From an uncultured Prevotella sp. (GTDB lineage Bacteria; Bacteroidota; Bacteroidia; Bacteroidales; Bacteroidaceae): a DNA stretch of 64,000 bases. The notes under the pieces were generated by a model. It made no database searches, had not been told where the DNA came from, and saw only the letters and a list, made by a program, of their open reading frames with translations. Made by a program: the position numbers and the translations under genes. Below, one piece after another: positions 52,660 through 61,538 of this stretch (position 1 is the first letter of the stretch; each line of letters starts with the position of its first letter). The stretch is taken from assembly GCA_946627325.1 (NCBI GenBank), contig CAMOVK010000004.1, positions 1-64,000 on the forward strand, given 5' to 3'.

Positions 52660-53120
52660 GACATAATCAAAAAGCGAAACAACATTTTGTTAAAAATTGT
52701 ATAAACAACATGTTCTTACACAACAGAATGTTAATTTACCCTCGATTTATTTGACTTTGTTTTTGTAGGAAATAGAGATTGAAAGCGGAAAAATCATCGT
52801 TTTCAAATCGAAAAATATCGATTTTTTTTCGGAAAGATATGGTTTTGGACTTGTAAAGTTAGTGTTTCCGAATCGGCGAGGTATCATTCCCGAGTCGGAT
52901 ATGCCATCTTTTCAAAGTCAAAAGATATGTTATTCACCCTAATTATTCACTTCAAACAATTGCACACAATGCGACTTTTTTTTATGAGTCCCTGTCTGTC
53001 AACAACTTAGAATTGCACACTCAAAAATCGTTTAATTTTAAAAAATCTTACGACTATTGAGAAGTCTGGCAATTTTCAGCACAATAAAATTAACGATTGC
53101 AACAGTTTTTAAGGTCTATA
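52660..53120. other. 461-bp intergenic gap with degenerate repeat array
   Basis: AT-rich gap between convergent genes. The middle is array F. Two copies of AATTGCACAC occur at about 52959 and 53012. No open reading frame with coding character and no RNA gene recognised. Confidence 0.6.
52788..52935. repeat. Degenerate 22-bp-period array F (7 units)
   Basis: Units at 52788, 52810, 52831, 52853, 52875, 52897 and 52919. The spacing is 22 bp, with one step of 21. Sequence identity to the other arrays is low (for example GTAAAGTTAGTGTTTCC), but the arms AAA/TTT and the spacing are still visible. Confidence 0.75.
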
Positions 53121-55037
53121 TCACTCCTTACTGTCCACTTGTCGCAGCTTTATTAAGCCATCCTCAACCACTGCCTCCTCCTCTTCAACCATCTGACGGA
53201 GAGCCTCATCGACAAGTTCCGTATCGAGAGAGAGAGAGTACAATACAGAGGAATGATGACGTTTGCCGTCGGACAGCAATTCGCGTATAATCTTTTTGGC
53301 ACTTTCGGTTTTTTCAATATCATTCTCCGACGAGCGGTTTACGCACACGTCACACAGGCGGCAATCGGCAGAGTCGGTCTCACCAAAATATTCAAGCAGA
53401 AGACAGCTACGACACTTATCTTCGCACTCGGCATAATTGAGTATTGCTTTTATACGTCGGCTGTATTGCTCCTGTCGCTCCTCGTAAATGCTCGACGGGA
53501 TTACTACGTTTTCGTGTAGCACCCTGTCGCGGGTATAAGTCACTGCAGGCAAACTGCGATGAGGAATAAAACTAATCACTCGTTCTCGCGAAAGCATTTT
53601 CAAGATAGTATAGACTTGGTCGCGACTGATGTCGCACACCGACGCTATAAGAGCTTCGTCGATATTGACATAATCAACAAAAAGCCCGCCATAATTACGC
53701 AACAGGGCTTCAATCACTCTCTCCACAGTTGGCGGATATTCGTCGAGCCGATAGAGTTCGTGGCGCATAAGAAGGAATTTCACACGCGAACGATTATCGG
53801 GTTCCTGATCGTAACGAATGTAACCAGCACGGTCGAGAAACAGAAGGGCAGAGTTCACCGTGAGCGGAAAGAAATGATAAACCTTGCAGAATTTGTCTAT
53901 ATCGAACACCATCGACTTTCCTTTGCCCGAATTGACACTAATCTCGAAGAAGTAAGCCAAATGCTCATAGATTTCGGCAATGAGTTGTTTAGAAGGGAAA
54001 GTATCGTTGACGCGATGCTGGAGTTTGCGCCTATCTTCGGGGTTGTAAAGCATCACGGCATACGATTTTTTCCCATCGCGACCTGCACGTCCTGCCTCTT
54101 GGAAATAAGCCTCAATAGAATCGGGCAAGTCGAAGTGGATTACCATCCTCACGTCGGGCTTATCAATACCCATACCAAAGGCATTTGTCGCTACCATGAC
54201 ACGCACTTTGTCGTCATGCCATTGCATCTGACGGATCGTTTTCTCATGAGGCATGAGCCCTGCATGATAGAACGTGGCTGAGATTTCATGAGCATTAAGA
54301 TACTCAGCCACCTCTTTGCAACGCTGCCGGGAACGAACATAGACTATTGCACAACCGCCCACAGAACGCAGAATATGAACCATTTCATCGGGTTTATTCT
54401 CCGTTTTGCGAACTACATAAGCAAGATTTTCACGACGGAAGCTCATGCGTAAAACGCATTTTCTGCGAAATTCGAGCTTTTCCTGTATGTCATCGACTAC
54501 CTCTGGAGTAGCTGTAGCAGTCAGGGCAAGCACAGGAGCATCGGGATGGAGATGCCGAACAGACGCTATTTCGAGATAAGTCGGACGGAAATCATAACCC
54601 CACTGACTGACACAATGAGCTTCATCAACAACGAAAAAACTCACCTTCATGTGGGAAATCTTCTTCTGGCAGACGGTCGATTGCAGACGCTCGGGCGAAA
54701 GATAGAGTATCTTCACACCACCAAAAATGGCATTGTCAAGAGTTTTAAGAATGTCGTCAGAGGTCATACCCGAATAAACAGCCGAAGCGAGGATATTCTT
54801 CCTGCGGAGATTAAGCACCTGATCCTGCATTAAAGCTATGAGAGGAGTAATCACGATGCACACTCCCTCCATAGCGAGGGCAGGCACTTGAAAGGTTATC
54901 GACTTGCCTCCGCCTGTGGGCATAAGCCCAAAAGTGTCGTTTCCCGACACGATACTTTCAATAATCTGACGCTGAACTCCTCGGAAATCATCGTATCCGA
55001 AGACGTCATGGAGTATCTCTTGATATTTATCAGCCAT
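53121..55037 (-). CDS. recQ: ATP-dependent DNA helicase RecQ
   Basis: 3'-5' helicase for recombination repair. The 638-residue protein has [30 protein letters not shown], the RecA2 block [27 protein letters not shown] and the zinc cluster of the RecQ C-terminal domain ([17 protein letters not shown]). No typical HRDC domain is seen at the end. Its ATG overlaps the recJ stop by 1 bp. Confidence 0.94.
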   Translation of the reverse strand: MADKYQEILHDVFGYDDFRGVQRQIIESIVSGNDTFGLMPTGGGKSITFQVPALAMEGVCIVITPLIALMQDQVLNLRRKNILASAVYSGMTSDDILKTLDNAIFGGVKILYLSPERLQSTVCQKKISHMKVSFFVVDEAHCVSQWGYDFRPTYLEIASVRHLHPDAPVLALTATATPEVVDDIQEKLEFRRKCVLRMSFRRENLAYVVRKTENKPDEMVHILRSVGGCAIVYVRSRQRCKEVAEYLNAHEISATFYHAGLMPHEKTIRQMQWHDDKVRVMVATNAFGMGIDKPDVRMVIHFDLPDSIEAYFQEAGRAGRDGKKSYAVMLYNPEDRRKLQHRVNDTFPSKQLIAEIYEHLAYFFEISVNSGKGKSMVFDIDKFCKVYHFFPLTVNSALLFLDRAGYIRYDQEPDNRSRVKFLLMRHELYRLDEYPPTVERVIEALLRNYGGLFVDYVNIDEALIASVCDISRDQVYTILKMLSRERVISFIPHRSLPAVTYTRDRVLHENVVIPSSIYEERQEQYSRRIKAILNYAECEDKCRSCLLLEYFGETDSADCRLCDVCVNRSSENDIEKTESAKKIIRELLSDGKRHHSSVLYSLSLDTELVDEALRQMVEEEEAVVEDGLIKLRQVDSKE

Positions 55038-56755
55038 TATTCATCGTGGCGAATATCTTCGATATGGAGCTGGATGGCACCGTGCTTGAACGTGTTGTCT
55101 TCGATGGTATAAGCTATATCGAACGCCCTCTTCGACTTGATATATCTGGCAGCACCACTCTGTCCAAAAGCTATACCGTTCATGACGTTATTCGATTTAG
55201 AATCGACAAGCTCAAGTTTGATATGCTCTTGAGCACGCCCTACGACCTTGCTCGTTCCGAAATCATACACTCCATTAGTCGAGAAGATTGGCTTCGGATT
55301 GCATGGTCCAAAAGGAGCAAGACGTTTCAGCTCGTTATGAAGTTTCTTCGTGATATCCTTGAAATCAATTATCGCATCAATATCAAGCGTAGCTTCGCGC
55401 TGGTCGGGAATAATATGCTGATCGACATACTGCTGGAAACGCTCACGAAAAGCCTTAATGTCGTCCCAACGAAGGGTAAGACCAGCAGCGTAGGTGTGAC
55501 CACCAAAATTCAGAAGGAGGTCGCGACAACTCTTAATAGCCGCGTAAACATCGAAGCCGGCAACGCTCCGCGCCGAACCAGTAGCAAGGTTTTCGTTGCG
55601 AGTAAGCACCACCGTCGGGCGGTAATAGATTTCCGTCAGGCGTGAAGCAACAATTCCTACAACACCTTTCTTCCAATTCTCGTCGTAGAGAACAATAGCC
55701 GACTGATGACGTTGGTTCTCAAGTTTCTCCACAATCTGGTTAGCCTCGTCGGTCATCTGCTTGTCAATATCCTTGCGCTGCTCGTTGTATTCATTGATGA
55801 GAATGGCTTTCTTCATAGCGGTGTTGTAGTCGCGCTCAATCAGCAAATCAACAGTTTCTTTTCCACTCTCAACACGTCCAGAAGCATTTATACGAGGACC
55901 AATCTTGAAGATAATGTCGCTCATGGCAATGTCTCTACCCGTCAGGCCACAAATATCTATGATAGCCTTCAAGCCGATGCTTGGATTCTGATTGAGTTGC
56001 TTCAATCCATGGAAAGCAAGAATACGATTTTCGTCAACCACTTCGACAAGGTCAGCGGCAATACTGACAGCACAAAAATCAAGGAGAGGTATCAAACGGG
56101 CAAAGGGTATGCCATTGTTCTTTGCAAAAGCTTGCATCAGTTTGAAACCAACACCACAGCCACAAAGTTCCTTAAAGGGATAGTTATCGTCTGGACGTTT
56201 AGGATTTAGAACAGCTACAGCTGCGGGAATCTGCTCGTCGGGCACATGATGATCGCAGACAATGAAGTCTATACCAAGAGCTTTGGCTTGCTCGATTTCG
56301 TCAATAGCTTTAATTCCACAATCGAGAATAATTATCAACTTCACACCAGTCTGTTTTGCATAGTCAAGCCCCTGCTGGCTTATACCATAGCCTTCTTCAT
56401 ATCGATCGGGTATGTAATAATCGATATTGGAATAGAATTGCTGCAGGAATTTATATACTAAAGCCACTGCCGTGCAGCCATCCACGTCGTAATCGCCATA
56501 AACAAGTATGCGTTCCTTGCGTCCCATGGCATCGTTCAGACGATCAACAGCGCGATCCATATCCTTCATAAGAAACGGATCAATCAGGTCGGAAAGCTGC
56601 GGACGGAAGAATCTCTTTGCAGCTGACTCCGTTGTAATGCCCCTGCGGATAAGCAACTGAGCAATAATAGGGCTCATGTTGATTTTCTCCGCAAGTTCAT
56701 CAGCCGCCTTCAGAACATCTTGCGAGGGTGGTTCGTATTTCCATTTGTATTGCAT
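55037..56755 (-). CDS. recJ: Single-strand-specific exonuclease RecJ
   Basis: 5'-3' exonuclease that acts with RecQ. The 572-residue protein has the DHH-family motifs [27 protein letters not shown] and [12 protein letters not shown], and the DHHA1 block [12 protein letters not shown]. Pairing with recQ in one transcription unit (1-bp overlap) supports a joint repair role. Confidence 0.95.
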   Translation of the reverse strand: MQYKWKYEPPSQDVLKAADELAEKINMSPIIAQLLIRRGITTESAAKRFFRPQLSDLIDPFLMKDMDRAVDRLNDAMGRKERILVYGDYDVDGCTAVALVYKFLQQFYSNIDYYIPDRYEEGYGISQQGLDYAKQTGVKLIIILDCGIKAIDEIEQAKALGIDFIVCDHHVPDEQIPAAVAVLNPKRPDDNYPFKELCGCGVGFKLMQAFAKNNGIPFARLIPLLDFCAVSIAADLVEVVDENRILAFHGLKQLNQNPSIGLKAIIDICGLTGRDIAMSDIIFKIGPRINASGRVESGKETVDLLIERDYNTAMKKAILINEYNEQRKDIDKQMTDEANQIVEKLENQRHQSAIVLYDENWKKGVVGIVASRLTEIYYRPTVVLTRNENLATGSARSVAGFDVYAAIKSCRDLLLNFGGHTYAAGLTLRWDDIKAFRERFQQYVDQHIIPDQREATLDIDAIIDFKDITKKLHNELKRLAPFGPCNPKPIFSTNGVYDFGTSKVVGRAQEHIKLELVDSKSNNVMNGIAFGQSGAARYIKSKRAFDIAYTIEDNTFKHGAIQLHIEDIRHDE

Positions 56756-56877
56756 TTATATAGTGTATTTTGTTTTCGTATACGCATATTCGGTCGTAAA
56801 ATTAGAAAAAAATACGCAATCGATATATAAACAATTCTGTTTTTTAACAAAAATTAGTCATTTATTGCGATTATGTT

Positions 56878-56885
56878 TATATTTG
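56878..56885 (+). promoter_or_regulatory. Candidate -7 box of the sialidase gene
   Basis: TATATTTG lies 23 bp before the ATG at 56909. No good TTTG at -33. It overlaps the start of the track ORF and so favours the later ATG. Confidence 0.45.
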
Positions 56886-56908
56886 CAATAGAATTATACC
56901 TAATTATA

Positions 56909-58489
56909 ATGGCAATAAAAACAAAGAACATCTGCCTCTTCTTCGTGGTTTTCTGCATCAACGCGGCTACAGTTTTTGCAACAAACATCAGGGTGAAACA
57001 TGCCTTTCAGACCACAGGTGCGGGCAACAAATGCGTAGCTTTATGCCGCATAGACATAGATTTCGATACTGAAAAAGATTTCCATATTGAGTCTGCGGAG
57101 ATAGAACTCAACCGCGAAACGGCGCAAAACATCGAACATCTAATGATTTGTTCGACGACAACAGATGAGTTCTACGCCGACAATTCGCCCATTATTCATG
57201 GCAAAAAGAAAGCTAAGCAGGGGGCAAATACATTAAAATGGAATCTTAATGGACAGTTCAATAGTCAACGCTCTCTATGGATTGCGGCTGATATAAACCC
57301 AAAAGCGAAAGAAGGTACGACTATTTCTCCGTATCTGAAGCAAATCATTCTAATTGCTGGAGGACAGCGACAGACCATTAAACCGACACCTGCAAGCGAT
57401 GAATCCGATAAAATATCGATGAAGATATTCAAGCAACAGGCATTTCTTTTCATACCTACCACACAAGAATGTCGGTTCTATCGTATTCCTGCAATGGTGC
57501 TCGACCAACATGGGAACATCATAGCTGCTTCCGACCGACGATATGAAAGCAATGGCGACCTTGGCAACCACAGGATTGACGTTGTAATCCGGCGCAGCAA
57601 TGACAATGGTAAAACTTGGACGCCACAGCTATATATTGCAGAGGGAGATACTTCTTCTGCCAGCACTTATGGGTATGGCGATGCTGCAATGGTACGAACG
57701 GCAACAGGAAGAATTGTTTGTCTTCTGTCGGCAGGAAAGAATAATTTCTTTCGTGGCATGCACAATATCGGTCTGACATATAGCGACGACGATGGCAAGA
57801 CATGGACAGCACCTCGCGAGCTAACCACTTCTAATTTTCGCGACGAGCCCCATCAGTTGACTGATTCGCTGGGGTTCTGGAGTATTTTTCCGACATCGGG
57901 GAAAGGATTACTACTACCCAATGGGCGCATTATGTTCGCTGCCAATTGCATAGATCAACCTGACACATATACTATTGATTGTTATATGCTTTTCAGCGAC
58001 GATAATGGCGAGTCGTGGACGATAGGCAAACAGTGTGCTTTTCATGGTAGCGACGAGTCGAAATTATGTTTAACTAACGAAGGGCAGTTGCTTCTTTCCG
58101 TTCGGCAAGACGGCAAGCGAGGGTTTAACCTTTCTCCCGACAATGGTGAAAATTGGCTCACGCAATGTCATACCGATGATATGCAGGGCAATGCTTGCAA
58201 TGCCGACATACTTTATTACAGCCGTTCTACAGAAGGCGAACGCGACATTTTGCTCCACTCTCTCATCAATGATAAAGACCGAAAGAACCTCTCTGTCTTT
58301 CGAAGCACTGATGGCGGCAAGTCTTGGCACGAGTTCATCAATGTTCAGCCAGGCGGTTCTGCCTACTCTACGATGCTCAAACTTGCTAACGGCGATGTTG
58401 CCCTTCTCTTTGAAGACGAATCCTATTCGGCTGGTAATGGCTACCACCTGAATTTCATAGTCATATCGAAGGAACAAATTACTCTATAA
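56909..58489 (+). CDS. Exo-alpha-sialidase (GH33)
   Basis: Releases terminal sialic acid from host glycans. The 526-residue protein has a signal peptide ending TVFA, an N-terminal beta-sandwich (about 20-165) and a GH33 propeller with YRIPAMVL (the RIP motif) and five Asp boxes (SNDNGKTW, SDDDGKTW, SDDNGESW, SPDNGENW, STDGGKSW). I start at the ATG at 56909. No T9SS tail. Indicates growth on mucin-type glycans. Confidence 0.92.
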   Translation: MAIKTKNICLFFVVFCINAATVFATNIRVKHAFQTTGAGNKCVALCRIDIDFDTEKDFHIESAEIELNRETAQNIEHLMICSTTTDEFYADNSPIIHGKKKAKQGANTLKWNLNGQFNSQRSLWIAADINPKAKEGTTISPYLKQIILIAGGQRQTIKPTPASDESDKISMKIFKQQAFLFIPTTQECRFYRIPAMVLDQHGNIIAASDRRYESNGDLGNHRIDVVIRRSNDNGKTWTPQLYIAEGDTSSASTYGYGDAAMVRTATGRIVCLLSAGKNNFFRGMHNIGLTYSDDDGKTWTAPRELTTSNFRDEPHQLTDSLGFWSIFPTSGKGLLLPNGRIMFAANCIDQPDTYTIDCYMLFSDDNGESWTIGKQCAFHGSDESKLCLTNEGQLLLSVRQDGKRGFNLSPDNGENWLTQCHTDDMQGNACNADILYYSRSTEGERDILLHSLINDKDRKNLSVFRSTDGGKSWHEFINVQPGGSAYSTMLKLANGDVALLFEDESYSAGNGYHLNFIVISKEQITL

Positions 58490-58511
58490 CCAACAGGAGC
58501 GTTGGTAAAAG

Positions 58512-58546
58512 AAAGATGCGATTTGCAGTGTGCAAATCGCATCTTT
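58512..58546. terminator. Bidirectional terminator between sialidase and C1 peptidase
   Basis: AAAGATGCGATTTGCA pairs perfectly with TGCAAATCGCATCTTT over a GTG loop, with A- and T-rich flanks, between convergent genes. Confidence 0.92.
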
Positions 58547-58579
58547 TATGTTGTCATTCCTATTTTTAGAATGTTTGTA

Positions 58580-59773
58580 TTAGATTCCGAGTTTCTTTCG
58601 GATGTCTTTTGGTATGGCGTTTTTGTTTACCATATAGTCCATTGTGTTAGCAGCGATGAAGTTCTTTGTCATGTACCAGATGCCTTTGTATTCACCTGTT
58701 TCGCCCCATGAGTTCTTCACCATGTAGTACTCTTTACCATTTTGGTCTTTTGCTATTCCGAAGATAAGCATACCATGGTCGTCTGTCAGTTCCCAGTTAT
58801 CGAAACGCTCTTGACGTTGTGCTTGAGTTGGTGTAATCTCTGGCACAGTGCATCCGAGTGAGTCGATGAGGTTTGTTTTTTGTACACGAGAGAGTTTAAG
58901 CCATCTTGCCATATCGCTACCTGCGAGCGATTGAGCTGCTTTTCCGTCAATCATGTATGCCAATCCTTGACGTGTGAAACCTTCTTCCGATACGTCTCCA
59001 CCCCATGCTACGGTGTAACCTTTGTCGATAGCGTTGTCGATAATACGCATCATTTCATCCATAGGTACGTTGTACGACAATTCGAAGCGCCAGTTGTCTT
59101 GTACTTCCACTGGGAACGCTGTGTAGAATGGGTGGTGAGTGTAAGATGTTATTGACACGTAGTCGTCCATATTGATGCCAAGCGACTTAACGAATGACTG
59201 TGGAGTGTATGTCTTTCCTTCGTATTGGAATGACTCTGGACATTCTCCGAGATATGCGTCGAGTATGCCTTGCAGACCTTTCTTCCATTGTCCTGAAATT
59301 TTCTGAGCCTTGTTTTTTGCTATTGCTGCAACGTAAGGTTCGAGCAATGAGAAGAATTCGTTAAAGTTATTGAGAGAGTCTCCATAAAGACTTCCTGGGA
59401 AAGGCATTGCATCTTCTGGGCAGATACCATAGTGCTTCATAACGTAGTGTACGTCGCTGGCTGCTCCACCTTGTGCGAACTGGCAGTCGCCATGATAGCG
59501 TACTACTTGCACAGCGCGGTCCATGTAGTCTTTGTTAGCCACGAATGATTCGCATAGGTCGTAGGTCTTACCTGTTGCTTTGAGGATTTCAGCCTCGAAG
59601 AACGACAGTGTTGAGTAAGCCCAGCACGTGCCTGAACGATTTTGGTCTTTGATACTTGTGATAGGAATTTCCTTCACCGTAGTGAACACAGGCTTGTTTT
59701 TGTTTTCTTTTGCCTGCGCGTTAGCACCGATAGCCACTACTGCCATCAGGGCAATCATTAAGATTTTCTTCAT
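58580..59773 (-). CDS. C1-family peptidase (bleomycin hydrolase/aminopeptidase C-like)
   Basis: The 397-residue cysteine peptidase has a signal peptide (MKKILMIALMAVVAIGANAQ), the Cys region NRSGTCWAYSTLSFFEAE, the His region TDDHGMLIFGIA and the Asn region MVKNSWGETGEYKG. It therefore has the full papain-type triad. The signal peptide places it outside the cytoplasm, unlike classical PepC. It probably processes imported peptides. Confidence 0.9.
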   Translation of the reverse strand: MKKILMIALMAVVAIGANAQAKENKNKPVFTTVKEIPITSIKDQNRSGTCWAYSTLSFFEAEILKATGKTYDLCESFVANKDYMDRAVQVVRYHGDCQFAQGGAASDVHYVMKHYGICPEDAMPFPGSLYGDSLNNFNEFFSLLEPYVAAIAKNKAQKISGQWKKGLQGILDAYLGECPESFQYEGKTYTPQSFVKSLGINMDDYVSITSYTHHPFYTAFPVEVQDNWRFELSYNVPMDEMMRIIDNAIDKGYTVAWGGDVSEEGFTRQGLAYMIDGKAAQSLAGSDMARWLKLSRVQKTNLIDSLGCTVPEITPTQAQRQERFDNWELTDDHGMLIFGIAKDQNGKEYYMVKNSWGETGEYKGIWYMTKNFIAANTMDYMVNKNAIPKDIRKKLGI

Positions 59774-59856
59774 GTTGAAATTATTGATTTTGGTTGTATA
59801 AATGTGTATTTTCTTTAGATACTTTTCTTGTTCTCACGCGGTTTGTTTTGGATTTC

Positions 59857-61260
59857 TCAGATAGCATTCGCCATAAAGTCTTCCATTTCTTTTGGTTTGT
59901 ATGGGATGAGTTCGTTTCCTATAAATCGGCATCCATCGTCGGTGATAAGCACGTCGTCTTCTATTCGTATTCCTCCGAAGTCTTTATATAGTTCTATCTT
60001 GTCGTAGCATAGGAAGTCTTTGTGCAGTCCTCGTGAGCGCCAGTCGTCGATAAGGTCTGGTATGAAGTATATTCCTGGTTCGTCGGTCACCACAAATCCT
60101 TTTTCGAGTCGTCGTCCCATGCGGAGTGCATTTGTTCCGAACTGGTCGAGTCGTGGCTGTGTTTCTGCGTCGAAGCCTACATATCGCTGGTCGAGTCCTT
60201 CCATATCGTGTACGTCCATGCCCATCATGTGTCCGAGTCCGTGTGGCAGGAAAAGTGCGTGTGCTCCGGCTTCCACTGCTGCATCGGTGTCGCCCTGCAT
60301 CAGTCCGAGTTCTTTCAGCCTGTCGGTCATCAGTCGGCAAACGGCAAGGTGTACGTCCATGTATTTCACTCCTGGTCGAGCCACTTCGAGCACGTAGTCG
60401 TGGCACGCTTCAACTATGGAGTATATCTCCATTTGTTTTTGTGTGAATCGTCCGTTTACTGGGTATGTTCTTGTATGGTCAGAGCAGTAATGATTGATGG
60501 TTTCTGCTCCGCAGTCACATAGTGCGAGTCTTCCGTCTTCGAGTTCTGCCATCGATGGGTTGCCGTGTAGTATTTCGCCGTGCTGGGTGAAGATTGTTGC
60601 GAAACTTGGCATTGCTCCGTAAGAATATGCTATGCCGTTGACTTGTCCACCGATATATTTCTCTGTTACTCCGGGACGGGTCAGTTCCATGGCTGTTGTA
60701 TGCATCTTATAGCCTATGAGTGAGGCGCGTTCGAGTTCTTCGATTTCCTGTTCTTCCTTTACCGAACGCATTTTCACGACGCTCAGTATCAGTTCCATCG
60801 AAGCTGCTTCTTTCTGTTTCGATGGGTGAATACCGAGCAAATCCATTATCTGTATTTTGGTGTCGTGGCGATAAGGTGGCAGGAAATGCACTTTTTGTCC
60901 ATGCTTGACTGCTTGGTCGCAGAGTGTTTTGAGTTGCGCCATAGGTGCCGTCTGCTCCACTCCCACTTGTGCAGCCATGTCAGCGATGGTATCTACTGAG
61001 CCATACCAAACGATGTCTTCTATATCAATGTCATCGCCTATGAACCACTCTTTGCCTGTGTCGGCATCGATTACGCCTACCAGTCCGTCGCGTTTCTGGC
61101 CGAAATAGTATAGAAACGATGAGTCTTGGCGGAAAGGATAGTATGCGTTTGCAGGATAGTTACATGGCGACTCATTGTTGCCAAAAATGATTATTAAGCC
61201 GTTGCCTACGAGTTTGCCGAGCTCTTTGCGACGACGGATATAAGTGTCTTTACTAAACAT
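59857..61260 (-). CDS. pepP: Xaa-Pro aminopeptidase (M24B)
   Basis: Removes an N-terminal residue before proline. The 467-residue protein has an N-terminal domain and a pita-bread domain with metal ligands in CDCGAE, SDHTRTYPV, LPHGLGHMMGMDVHD, VTDEPGIY and GIRIEDD. The track start is a TTG at 61302; the ATG at 61260 is more likely. A TATTTTTG box lies at plus 61300-61307. Confidence 0.92.
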   Translation of the reverse strand: MFSKDTYIRRRKELGKLVGNGLIIIFGNNESPCNYPANAYYPFRQDSSFLYYFGQKRDGLVGVIDADTGKEWFIGDDIDIEDIVWYGSVDTIADMAAQVGVEQTAPMAQLKTLCDQAVKHGQKVHFLPPYRHDTKIQIMDLLGIHPSKQKEAASMELILSVVKMRSVKEEQEIEELERASLIGYKMHTTAMELTRPGVTEKYIGGQVNGIAYSYGAMPSFATIFTQHGEILHGNPSMAELEDGRLALCDCGAETINHYCSDHTRTYPVNGRFTQKQMEIYSIVEACHDYVLEVARPGVKYMDVHLAVCRLMTDRLKELGLMQGDTDAAVEAGAHALFLPHGLGHMMGMDVHDMEGLDQRYVGFDAETQPRLDQFGTNALRMGRRLEKGFVVTDEPGIYFIPDLIDDWRSRGLHKDFLCYDKIELYKDFGGIRIEDDVLITDDGCRFIGNELIPYKPKEMEDFMANAI

Positions 61261-61377
61261 ATTGTGTTGTTTTCTATTGTTGATTTTCCTTTTCGGCGAC
61301 AAAAATAATTAAAATGTTTCATATTATCATAATTATGTGATAATTATTTGATATTTAATATATTTTTTAATGATTTT

Positions 61378-61460
61378 GAAAAGATATGCTTTCCGAGTTG
61401 GAAAGATATGCTCCCCAACGTGAAAAGGCATACTTTCCGAGTTGGAAAGCATACCTTTTC
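61378..61460. repeat. 22-bp-period array G (4 units)
   Basis: Units at 61378, 61400, 61422 and 61444 with spacers GAGTT, AACGT and GAGTT. Its right flank (GAACTTGTTGTTTATCAGACAGTTA) resembles that of array A. It lies between two genes read in the same direction. Confidence 0.95.
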
Positions 61461-61538
61461 GAACTTGTTGTTTATCAGACAGTTATTGACTTCCTTTAAT
61501 CGCCGATTTCTGTCTGTTGCTTTTTGGCTTTTAATTTT

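Noticed and set aside
53559-54281. 240-residue plus-strand ORF opposite recQ
   Set aside because: Shadow of recQ; composition typical of antisense translation.
15094-61460. Regularly spaced repeats as CRISPR arrays
   Set aside because: The spacers are only 5 nt and repeat among copies, the units are 17 bp, and no cas genes are in the window.
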